From the NCBI GenBank assembly GCA_007123695.1, contig SLGN01000056.1:1-5777 (forward strand): a stretch of 5,777 nucleotides of DNA. Direction: 5' to 3'. Source of the stretch: Verrucomicrobiales bacterium (lineage in GTDB: Bacteria > Verrucomicrobiota > Verrucomicrobiia > Verrucomicrobiales > DEV007). Shown one piece after another: positions 1 through 5,777 of this stretch. The notes beneath the pieces were generated by a model. It made no database searches. It saw only the letters and a program-made list of their open reading frames with translations, and had not been told where the DNA came from. Each line of letters opens with the position of its first letter. Positions within the stretch are counted from its first letter, which is position 1. The position numbers were made by a program, and so were the translations under genes.

Positions 1-76
1 CGTCGTGCTCGTCGGATCGCAAGGAAACCGGAAGCAGGGATGCGAGAAGGAGGAGGGGAAGGAGGAGGTGTTTCAT
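1..76 (-). CDS. N-terminus of an exported protein, cut by the window edge
   Basis: An ATG at 76-74 on the minus strand opens a frame that runs without a stop to the window edge, giving 25 codons. The peptide begins MKHLLLPLLLLASLLPV and is followed by LRSDEHD. One basic residue, a leucine-rich core and then a polar, acidic stretch are what a Sec signal peptide looks like. There is no lipobox cysteine in the visible part, so cleavage by signal peptidase I is more likely than lipoprotein processing. The start lies 53 bp after the rhodanese stop on the same strand, so it may be the next gene of the same transcript. The mature protein is outside the window and its function cannot be named. No Shine-Dalgarno sequence precedes the ATG, as with the other genes here. 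The leucine run is partly CTC/CTT repeats, so chance is possible, but position, strand and peptide pattern agree. Confidence 0.6.
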   Translation of the reverse strand, partial: MKHLLLPLLLLASLLPVSLRSDEHD

Positions 77-129
77 GGATGTCGAGGGGAGATTCGGACG
101 GGGTTCTTGCGGAGAAATTGGAAATTGCT

Positions 130-552
130 TCAGGATCCGACCTTTGCCCGCCAGGAGAGGTGGCCGCGGTGGAGGTGCTGGATGTTTTCGAAGCCGAGTG
201 CCTTGAGCCGCTCGACCGCCTTGCGGCTGCGGTAGCCGCCCGCGCAGTAGACGAGCACGGGCCGCGACCGGTCGAGGGCGGCGATGCGCTCTTCGAAATC
301 GTCCGCACCGATGGGAAAGTTCGTGGCGCGGGGCAGGGCGCCGGAGGCGAACTCGCGCTCCGAGCGGACGTCGAGAACGAAGGTCTCGGGATGTTCGCGA
401 AGCCACGCGGCGGCTTCGCGGGCTCCGAGGTTGGCGCAGACCCCGCCGGATTCCGAGGAAAAGAGCCTGCGGTCCCATCGGCCTTCAAAAAGATACCAGC
501 CCGCGACGACGAGGGCGACGAGGACAAGAGAGGCGAGGAGTTTCCAAACCAT
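130..552 (-). CDS. Membrane-anchored single-domain rhodanese (sulfurtransferase-like)
   Basis: This 140-residue protein has one hydrophobic segment at residues 5-22 (LLASLVLVALVVAGWYLF), then a linker and one rhodanese domain at about 38-138. Visible family features are the FVLDVRSEREF segment (58-68), the GALPRATNFP segment (71-80), and the active-site loop CAGGYRS with the candidate catalytic Cys103 followed by Arg108 and Ser109. The VERLKALGF segment (113-121) fits the last helix of the domain. Single-domain rhodaneses carry a sulfane sulfur on this cysteine as a persulfide and pass it to thiols or cyanide; the physiological acceptor here is unknown. A second cysteine, Cys39, lies just after the anchor. 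Basic residues flank both ends of the anchor (K4; R25, R28, R29), so the side of the membrane is unclear. The start is well fixed: an in-frame TGA at 585-583 lies upstream, and no ATG, GTG or TTG occurs between it and 552. It follows dps by 30 bp and is probably cotranscribed with it. Confidence 0.9.
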   Translation of the reverse strand: MVWKLLASLVLVALVVAGWYLFEGRWDRRLFSSESGGVCANLGAREAAAWLREHPETFVLDVRSEREFASGALPRATNFPIGADDFEERIAALDRSRPVLVYCAGGYRSRKAVERLKALGFENIQHLHRGHLSWRAKVGS

Positions 553-582
553 GGCGGGGGTGTCCGGGAGGGGAGTTCCGCA

Positions 583-1059
583 TCACTCCTCAAGGAGGCT
601 GCGGAGCATCCAGGCGGTCTTTTCGTGAAGCTGGATGCGCTGGGTGAGGAGGTCGGCGGTGGCTTCGTCGCCGCCCTTCTCGGCGGCGGGAAAGACGGAG
701 CGCGCGGTGCGCACGACGGTCTCGTGCCCGACGACGAGGAGGCGGACCATTTCGGTCGCCTTGGGGACGCCGGCGACTTCTTCGATGCTCGTGAGGCGTT
801 GGAAGTCGCCGTAGGTGCCAGGCGCCGCGACGCCGAGCGAGCGGATGCGCTCGGCGAGTTCGTCCACTGCGGTTGCCATTTCGGTGTAGTGGGTTTCGAA
901 CATGGTGTGCAGGGTCTGGAACATGGGTCCGGTGACGTTCCAGTGGAAGTTGTGGGTCTGCAGGTAGAGCGTGTAGGTGTCGGCGAGGACCCGCGAGAGT
1001 CCTTCGGCGATGGCTTCGCGGTCCGCTTGTTCGATTCCGATGTCGATGGGTGCTTTCAT
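583..1059 (-). CDS. dps: Dps-family miniferritin (DNA starvation/iron-storage protein)
   Basis: The 158-residue product has the usual size of a Dps subunit. Such subunits form 12-mer shells that oxidise Fe(II), preferably with hydrogen peroxide, and store the iron, limiting hydroxyl-radical damage. The segment [13 protein letters not shown] (35-47) is the family hallmark. The inter-subunit ferroxidase ligands are all present with the same spacing as in E. coli Dps (His51, His63, Asp67, Asp78, Glu82): His39, His51, Glu55 (a conservative acidic change), Asp66 and Glu70. The N-terminal tail is short and has only Lys2 before the first helix, so the Lys/Arg-rich DNA-binding tail of E. coli Dps is missing; DNA binding is therefore uncertain. 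The frame stays open upstream into the permease region, but only from the ATG at 1059 does the product match the family. No SD motif is present; an A-rich stretch (AACCAACAACAT) precedes the start. It lies 41 bp after the permease stop, probably in the same transcript. Confidence 0.94.
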   Translation of the reverse strand: MKAPIDIGIEQADREAIAEGLSRVLADTYTLYLQTHNFHWNVTGPMFQTLHTMFETHYTEMATAVDELAERIRSLGVAAPGTYGDFQRLTSIEEVAGVPKATEMVRLLVVGHETVVRTARSVFPAAEKGGDEATADLLTQRIQLHEKTAWMLRSLLEE

Positions 1060-1100
1060 ATGTTGTTGGTTACGGTTGGGGAGTCCGGGAGGCGCTCGGG

Positions 1101-4100
1101 TCAAGCTGCTGACGGCACGGCGTCCGTGGTCGCCGATTCTTCGTTGGCCATGAAGTAGATCACCGGCACGGCGATGCGGCTGACGAGCAGCGAGGCGATC
1201 TCGCCGGCCATGAGGGCGATGGCGAGGCCCTGGAAGATGGGGTCCATGAGGATGACGCCGGCGCCGACGACGACGGCGAGGGCGGTCAGGAGCATGGGGC
1301 GGAAGCGGACCGCGCCGGCGTCGATGACGGCCTCGCGCAGGGGCATGCCCTGGCGCAGACGCAGTTGGATGAAGTCGACGAGGATGATGGAGTTGCGCAC
1401 GACGATGCCGCCTCCGGCCATGAAGCCGATCATCGAGGTGGCTGAGAAGAAGGCGCCCATGAGCCCGTGCGCGGGCAGCACGCCGATCAGGGAGAAGGGG
1501 ATCGCCGCCATGACGATGAGCGGCGTGACGAAGGATTTGAACCAGCCCACCATGAGGATGTAGATGAGGACGAGGACGACGCCGAAGGCGATGCCGAGGT
1601 CGCGGAAGACCTCGATGGTGATGTGCCATTCGCCGTCCCACTTCATCGAGGGTTCGGCGTCGAGGAAGGGCTGGCTGGCGTTGAGGATCCGCAGGCCCGG
1701 CTCGCTCGCGCCGAAGCGGGTCGCGTCGAGCTCGGCGAGCTTGCGGTTCATTTCGAGGATGGCGTAGACGGGGCTTTCCTTCACCCCGGCGACGTCGCCG
1801 GTGACGTAGGTGACGGGTTGGAGGTTTTTGCGGTAGAGGCTTTTGTCGATGACGTCCTCTTCGATGGTGACGAGCTCGCCGAGCGGGACGAGGCCGGGGG
1901 GATCGCCGGCGACGCCGGGTTCGGGCAGGGCGTTGGCGTCTCCGGACCGCACCCGCAGGGCGAGCAGTTGGCGCGGATCGGCCCGCAGGCTGCGGGGGAG
2001 GCGGGCGCGCACGACGACGGGCTCGCGCTCGCGGGGAAAGTGGGCGAGATCGACGTCGGCGCCTTCGACGGCCATCTTCAGGGTCTGGGAGACGGTCTCG
2101 GCGGTGATGCCGTTGAGGGCGGCCTTTTCCTTGTCGATGTGGAAGAGGAAACGGGGCTGGTCGTCCTCGCCGTACCAATCGACGTCGACGACGCCGGGAG
2201 TTTCGAGAAAGATGCGCTTCACCTCGAGGGCGAGGGCCTCGCGGCTGGCGCGGTCCTGGCCGTAGACTTCGGCGACGAGGGTCTGGAGGACGGGCGGGCC
2301 CGGGGGCACTTCGGCCACGGCGAGGGTCGCCCCGTAGCGGGCGGCGACGGGCAGGATGGCTGCGCGGACGCGCTTGGCGATGGCGTGGCTGTCGGCCTTG
2401 CGGTGGTGCTTGGGCAGCAGGTTGACCTGGATGTCGGCGACGTTGGCGCCGCTGCGGAGGAAGTAGTGGCGCACGAGCCCGTTGAAGTTGAAGGGCGAAG
2501 CGGTGCCGGCGTAGATCTGGTAGTCGGTGACCTCGGGTTCGAGGGCGATGGCGGAGGCCATCTCGCGGGCGGCGCGCAGGGTCTGCTCGAGGGTGGAGCC
2601 TTCGGGCAGGTCGACGATGACCTGGAATTCGCTCTTGTTGTCGAAAGGCAGCATCTTGACCTTTACGAAGCCGACGCCGACGAGGGCCATGCTGCCGAGC
2701 AGGAGGAGGGCGATCACGGCGAGGAAGCCCCAGCGATGGAACCGGTCGCGTAGGAGGTAGGCCATGTAGCGGCGGTAGGCCCGGGTCATCCAGCCCTCTC
2801 TGCCGTGGCCATGGCCGTCTTTGTCGTCGGCTTCGGCGGCTTCGGACGGGGGGCGGGCCGGTTCCCGCTTGAGGATGCGGACCGCCGCCCACGGGGTGAC
2901 GATGAAGGCGATGAGCAGGGAAAAGATCATGGCGGCGCCGGCGCCGATGGGGATGGGCCGCATGTAGGGGCCCATGAGGCCGCCGACGAAGGCGAGCGGC
3001 AGGATCGCGGCGATGACGGCCCAGGTCGCGAGGACGGTGGGATTGCCGACTTCGCCGACGGCCCCGATGGCGACGGCGTGGGCTGGCTTGCCCCGGTTCT
3101 CGGGCAGGCGGTAGTGGCGCACGATGTTCTCGACCACGACGATGGCGTCGTCGACGAGGATGCCGATGGAGAAGATCAGGGCGAAGAGGGTGATGCGGTT
3201 GAGGGTGAATCCGTAGAGGTAGAAGACGAGCAGGGTCAGGGCGAGGGTCGCGGGGATGGCGATGGCCACGACGAGGGACTCGCGCCACCCTAGCATGAAC
3301 AGAATGAGGAGGGAGACGCTGACCACGGCGATGCCCATGTGGTAGAGCAGCTCGTTGGATTTCTCGGCGGCGGTCTCGCCGTAGTGGCGGGTCACCGAGA
3401 CGGTGACGTCGCCGGGGATGACGCGGCCCTCGAGCGCCGCGACTTTGGCGAGGACTTGTTCGGCGAGGGCGACGGCGTTGGTTCCGGGCCGCTTGGCGAT
3501 GCTGAGGGTGACGGCGTTTTCCTCGTGCCCGGCCCGGCCCGATGCGATGCCGTGTCCGTGGAGGACGTAGCTGGCGGGGTCGTCGGTCCCGTCGCGGACC
3601 TCGGCTACGTCGCGGAGGTAGACGGGGCGTCCGCCGTAGGCGCCGAGCACGACGTTCCCGGCGTCCTCGGCGGAGTGGAGGAAGGCGCCGCTTTCGATGA
3701 GGACGCGGGCATTGGCGGCGCTGGCTTCGCCGGCGCGGTGCTGGCGGTTGGCCTGCTGCAATACGGGCACGATGCCGCCGAGGCTGAGGTTGCGGGCGGC
3801 GAGCTTGGCCGGGTCGATCTCGGCGAGGATGACGCGTCTTTCTCCGCCGATGAGGGTGGTCTCGGCGACGTCGGGCACTTGCTTGACGGCGTCCTCGACT
3901 TCGGCGGCGAGGCGGCGCAGGGTGAGGGGGTCGTGGTCGGCGCTGTGGAGCGTGAGGGCGAGGATGGGCACGTCGTCGATGGACTTCGCCTTGATGAGCG
4001 GAGCGGAGACGCCGGGCGGGATGCGGTCGAAGTTGGACTGCAGCTTCTGGTTGAGCCGCACCAGCGAGGTCTCGACGTCGGATCCGACCTCGAAGCGGAC

Positions 4101-4421
4101 GATGACGAGGCTCTCTCCCGGCCGGGAGATGGAGTAGACGTATTCGACCCCCGCAATCTCCCAGAGCAGCTTCTCCATGGGGACGGTGACGCGCTCCTCG
4201 ACTTCCTTGGCCGAGGCGCCGGGCATGGAGACCATGACATCGACCATGGGGACCTGGATCTGCGGCTCTTCCTCGCGGGGCAGGAGGACGAGGGCGAAGA
4301 GCCCGAGCAGGACCGAGGCGACGACGAGCAGCGGCGTGAGCTTGGAGTCGATGAAGGCGGCGGCGAGCCGTCCGGCGAGGCCGTGGGCTTCGGGGGCGGG
4401 GCCGTCTGGGTGGGGGCTCAT
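1101..4421 (-). CDS. RND-family efflux permease (AcrB/ACR_tran superfamily)
   Basis: The product is an inner-membrane, proton-driven efflux permease of 1106 residues, somewhat longer than AcrB (about 1050). The RND layout is complete: TM1 at about 28-47, a large periplasmic loop (48-360), TM2-TM6 at about 362-513, a cytoplasmic link (514-562), TM7 at about 563-584, a second periplasmic loop (585-940) and TM8-TM12 at about 942-1091. The TM4 proton-relay pair Asp424-Asp425 is present in [15 protein letters not shown]. The TM10 residue matching AcrB Lys940 is Arg1009 ([15 protein letters not shown]). [15 protein letters not shown] (48-62) and [16 protein letters not shown] (706-721) mark a recognisable but little-studied RND branch. 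The methionine-rich metal path of CusA-type pumps is not apparent. A charged, His-containing loop ([12 protein letters not shown], about 532-543) joins TM6 and TM7. The adaptor gene lies 85 bp upstream, as expected for an efflux pair. The substrate is unknown; drugs, organic or sulfur compounds are all possible. Confidence 0.96.
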   Translation of the reverse strand: MSPHPDGPAPEAHGLAGRLAAAFIDSKLTPLLVVASVLLGLFALVLLPREEEPQIQVPMVDVMVSMPGASAKEVEERVTVPMEKLLWEIAGVEYVYSISRPGESLVIVRFEVGSDVETSLVRLNQKLQSNFDRIPPGVSAPLIKAKSIDDVPILALTLHSADHDPLTLRRLAAEVEDAVKQVPDVAETTLIGGERRVILAEIDPAKLAARNLSLGGIVPVLQQANRQHRAGEASAANARVLIESGAFLHSAEDAGNVVLGAYGGRPVYLRDVAEVRDGTDDPASYVLHGHGIASGRAGHEENAVTLSIAKRPGTNAVALAEQVLAKVAALEGRVIPGDVTVSVTRHYGETAAEKSNELLYHMGIAVVSVSLLILFMLGWRESLVVAIAIPATLALTLLVFYLYGFTLNRITLFALIFSIGILVDDAIVVVENIVRHYRLPENRGKPAHAVAIGAVGEVGNPTVLATWAVIAAILPLAFVGGLMGPYMRPIPIGAGAAMIFSLLIAFIVTPWAAVRILKREPARPPSEAAEADDKDGHGHGREGWMTRAYRRYMAYLLRDRFHRWGFLAVIALLLLGSMALVGVGFVKVKMLPFDNKSEFQVIVDLPEGSTLEQTLRAAREMASAIALEPEVTDYQIYAGTASPFNFNGLVRHYFLRSGANVADIQVNLLPKHHRKADSHAIAKRVRAAILPVAARYGATLAVAEVPPGPPVLQTLVAEVYGQDRASREALALEVKRIFLETPGVVDVDWYGEDDQPRFLFHIDKEKAALNGITAETVSQTLKMAVEGADVDLAHFPREREPVVVRARLPRSLRADPRQLLALRVRSGDANALPEPGVAGDPPGLVPLGELVTIEEDVIDKSLYRKNLQPVTYVTGDVAGVKESPVYAILEMNRKLAELDATRFGASEPGLRILNASQPFLDAEPSMKWDGEWHITIEVFRDLGIAFGVVLVLIYILMVGWFKSFVTPLIVMAAIPFSLIGVLPAHGLMGAFFSATSMIGFMAGGGIVVRNSIILVDFIQLRLRQGMPLREAVIDAGAVRFRPMLLTALAVVVGAGVILMDPIFQGLAIALMAGEIASLLVSRIAVPVIYFMANEESATTDAVPSAA

Positions 4422-4444
4422 GCGGATGCGGTGTCGGAGGAAAG

Positions 4445-4475
4445 AGGGTTGGGCGGCGGACCGAACAGGGTTGGG
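4445..4475. repeat. Two 9-bp direct repeats spaced 22 bp apart
   Basis: AGGGTTGGG occurs at 4445-4453 and again at 4467-4475 on the plus strand. The repeats are 22 bp apart start to start, about two helical turns. The second copy overlaps one arm of the inverted repeat at 4464-4494. The pair lies just upstream of the permease start. It could be an operator-like site, but short G-rich repeats also arise by chance in DNA of this composition. Confidence 0.35.
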
Positions 4476-4494
4476 TGCGGGGCTTTACCCTGTT
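4464..4494 (-). promoter_or_regulatory. Perfect 8-bp inverted repeat between adaptor and permease genes
   Basis: On the minus strand, AACAGGGT (4494-4487) and ACCCTGTT (4471-4464) form a perfect 8-bp inverted repeat with a 15-nt loop, within the 85-bp gap between the adaptor stop and the permease ATG. In the transcript it would fold as a moderately stable stem-loop. It has no following T-tract, so it is not a classical intrinsic terminator. It could tune adaptor-to-permease expression, protect the mRNA after processing, or be a protein-binding site in DNA. The role is inferred; the symmetry is seen directly. Confidence 0.5.
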
Positions 4495-4506
4495 GGATCG
4501 GGCGTT

Positions 4507-5544
4507 TCAGCCGCCGGCGAGAGGCTGTCCGTCGCGCAGGGACGGCGGCGGCGAGACGACCACGCTTTCGCCTCCGTCGAGGCCTGCGAGGATTTCGGTG
4601 CGTCCCTCGCGGGTCGCGCCGACGCTGACGATGCGCAGGCGCGCGACGCCTTCCTCGGCGACGAAGACGTAGTCCATCTGCCCTCGGGAGATCACCGCAG
4701 CGGCGGGCACGAGCAGTCCGTCGCGGTCGCCGCGGGGCAGGAAGGCGCGTCCGAACTGGCCCGCGCGCAGATCCTGGTGCGGCGGCAGGTCGAGCTTGGC
4801 GAGGAAGGTGCGGCTGCCGACGTCGGCCGAGGGGGAGAGCTCGCCGACGACGCCATCGAGCTCGGCGCCGGCGCCGGAGACTTCGACGCGGAACGTCGCT
4901 CCGAGCGCCAGGGTGCCGGCGAGCGATTCGCCCACGTGGATTTCGAGCCGCAGCAGCGAGGGGTCCTCCATCGAGAAGATGGCGCGGCCGGGGGTGCCGA
5001 GATCGCCGGGCTCGAGGAACTTCCGGGTGACGGTGCCGTCGAAGGGCGCGGTGACGGTGGCGTTTTCGACCATGGTCCGCGTCTCGGCGACGGTGGCGGC
5101 GGCCATGCCCTGGCGGGACTCGGCCTGCTCGTAGTCGGCCACGGCGATGGCGCCGGTGTCGCGCAGGTTGCGGAGCCGGGCGAGATCGCGGTCGGCCTGG
5201 ACGAGCGCCGCCTCGGCGCGGGCGAGAGCGGCATCGAGTTCGCCGACCTCGAGCTTGGCGAGGACATCCCCCGCCTTTACCCTCATGCCGGGCACCGCAT
5301 GCATCTCGAGGAGGCGACCGGTGACCTTGGCGGACACCTGGGCCTCCTTGCGCGGGCGCACCGTGCCGACGACTTCTTCGTAGACGGGGACGGCGAGGGC
5401 CTCGACGACGGCGGTCGCGACGGCGACGGGCTCGGCGTCTTCGGGCGCGAACGATGCGTGGGGGCCGCCGCCGCCGCAGGCGGCGAGGGCGAGGAGCGCG
5501 GCGGCGGCAGAGGCATGCCGGAGTCTGGGCAGGAGGGAGTCCAT
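4507..5544 (-). CDS. RND periplasmic adaptor (membrane fusion protein), lipoprotein
   Basis: This 345-residue protein is the periplasmic adaptor that links the permease to an outer-membrane channel. The N-terminus has basic residues (R7, R9), a hydrophobic stretch (about 11-22) and a lipobox LAAC with lipidation Cys23, so it is predicted to be a lipoprotein; the residue after Cys is Gly, so no aspartate retention signal is seen. Domains in order: first half of the lipoyl/barrel-sandwich domain (about 58-100, with VSAKVTGRLLEMHAVPGMRV), a short alpha-helical hairpin (about 101-160, with LDAALARAEAALVQADRDLA), the second lipoyl half (ATVTAPFDGTVTRKFLEPGD, 162-181), a beta-barrel (about 196-270, ending RAGQFGRAFLP) and the membrane-proximal domain (about 276-345, with LLVPAAAVI). 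The start gives a proper signal peptide, so it is well supported although no SD motif precedes it. It is probably the first gene of the transcript, 85 bp ahead of the permease. No outer-membrane channel gene is in the window. Confidence 0.95.
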   Translation of the reverse strand: MDSLLPRLRHASAAAALLALAACGGGGPHASFAPEDAEPVAVATAVVEALAVPVYEEVVGTVRPRKEAQVSAKVTGRLLEMHAVPGMRVKAGDVLAKLEVGELDAALARAEAALVQADRDLARLRNLRDTGAIAVADYEQAESRQGMAAATVAETRTMVENATVTAPFDGTVTRKFLEPGDLGTPGRAIFSMEDPSLLRLEIHVGESLAGTLALGATFRVEVSGAGAELDGVVGELSPSADVGSRTFLAKLDLPPHQDLRAGQFGRAFLPRGDRDGLLVPAAAVISRGQMDYVFVAEEGVARLRIVSVGATREGRTEILAGLDGGESVVVSPPPSLRDGQPLAGG

Positions 5545-5721
5545 GGAGTCGGAGGCGAGAGGTTCGAGGTGCGGAACAGAAAGGCCACAACGCGGGTCTC
5601 TCGTCTTGGGACGACGCGCGGGGCGGCCGCTTACGCGGGCGTCATCTTTTTTCCGGCGCTATTGCGGTGCCTTTGCGTTGCAGATTCGGAGGGGGAGCGG
5701 GGAAAAATCCGCCTTGCGCCT
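5545..5721 (-). promoter_or_regulatory. Gap upstream of the adaptor gene, probable promoter region
   Basis: About 177 bp separate the adaptor ATG from the stop of the preceding same-strand frame. This is clearly longer than the 30-85 bp gaps inside the cluster, so the cluster promoter is most likely here. I see no convincing -35/-10 pair. The minus strand has two A/T-rich patches (GGATTTTTCC near 5709-5700 and GGAAAAAAG near 5655-5647) in otherwise GC-rich sequence, and a 4-bp stem CCGC-GTAA-GCGG just after the second. No clear operator palindrome is visible. Confidence 0.35.
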
Positions 5722-5777
5722 CTAGCCCTCGCGCACGACGAGCTGGTTCTCGCCTCCGCGGCCGCGTTCCTCGGCCC
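5722..5777 (-). CDS. C-terminal end of an upstream gene, possibly a GGDEF protein
   Basis: A minus-strand frame enters from the right edge and ends at a TAG at 5724-5722. Its last residues are AEERGRGGENQLVVREG. The pattern A(K/E)xxGR..NxxVV followed by a few residues is how many GGDEF diguanylate cyclase domains end (ALYxAKxxGRNxVVV), so a c-di-GMP-related protein is a reasonable guess. Only 18 codons are visible, with no active-site motif, so the identity is weak and the frame itself could be chance. The stop lies about 177 bp from the adaptor start, so it is probably a separate transcription unit. Confidence 0.35.
   Translation of the reverse strand, partial: AEERGRGGENQLVVREG

Noticed and set aside
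488..583. ATG overlapping the dps stop (TGATG) as an alternative start of the next gene
   Set aside because: It is out of frame with the rhodanese and opens only a short Pro/Arg-rich peptide.
40..1158. Plus-strand open frame (372 codons) antisense to rhodanese and dps
   Set aside because: It crosses two well-supported genes on the opposite strand and has no recognisable motif.
1467..2753. Long plus-strand open frame (428 codons) antisense to the permease
   Set aside because: It is rich in Gly, Asp, Glu, Ala and Val, with no domain pattern. It is the mirror of the GC-rich third-position bias of the permease gene.
1060..3288. Upstream extension of the dps frame, giving a 901-codon frame
   Set aside because: The extension is an Arg/Pro/His-rich shadow of the permease gene in another frame; only the part from 1059 resembles a protein family.
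3339..4628. Long plus-strand open frame (429 codons) antisense to the permease start and the adaptor end
   Set aside because: It has the same low-complexity composition and spans two real genes and the gap between them on the other strand.
4418..5590. Minus-strand Arg-rich open frame of 390 codons overlapping the adaptor
   Set aside because: It is a low-complexity Arg/Pro shadow in another frame; the adaptor frame carries the lipobox and adaptor domains.
5633..5647. Tiny frame ATG-ACG-CCC-GCG-TAA after an A-rich patch upstream of the adaptor
   Set aside because: It has only four codons, lacks the pattern of a leader peptide and is easily chance.
5700..5721. Possible terminator after the right-edge gene (short GC stem then TTTTT)
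   Set aside because: The stem is only 3-4 bp whichever way it is drawn, too weak for an intrinsic terminator.
1..5777. tRNA, rRNA, CRISPR array, insertion sequence or integrase
   Set aside because: I saw no tRNA-like cloverleaf, repeat-spacer pattern, transposase or terminal inverted repeats on reading both strands.

Overview
The window is a very GC-rich stretch from a Gram-negative bacterium. The evidence for a double membrane is a tripartite-type RND efflux pump with a lipoprotein periplasmic adaptor. All recognisable genes lie on the minus strand and share the same strongly GC-biased codon use. That bias also leaves long, meaningless open frames on the plus strand. No marker in the window fixes the taxon. 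None of the five gene starts has a purine-rich Shine-Dalgarno sequence, which suggests a lineage that uses SD-independent initiation often, but this is only a hint.

Layout in the direction of transcription, from right to left: the last codons of an unidentified upstream gene (5722-5777, possibly the tail of a GGDEF protein); a gap of about 177 bp that probably holds the cluster promoter; a lipoprotein membrane-fusion protein (5544-4507); an 85-bp gap with an 8-bp-stem inverted repeat and a 9-bp direct repeat; a 1106-residue RND permease (4421-1101); a 41-bp gap; a Dps/ferritin-like miniferritin with a complete ferroxidase site (1059-583); a 30-bp gap; a membrane-anchored single-domain rhodanese (552-130); a 53-bp gap; and the signal-peptide start of another exported protein (76 to beyond position 1), which is cut by the window edge.

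The short same-strand gaps of 30-85 bp suggest one transcript. The adaptor and permease would form the inner-membrane and periplasmic parts of an efflux pump; no outer-membrane channel gene is visible here. The permease belongs to a recognisable, poorly characterised RND branch (PREEEPQI segment in the N-terminal region, [16 protein letters not shown] in the second large loop). It lacks the obvious features of the heavy-metal CusA type. Linkage to an iron/peroxide-handling Dps and a sulfur-transfer rhodanese suggests a redox, sulfur or metal stress role. That is inference from context; the pump substrate cannot be read from the sequence.
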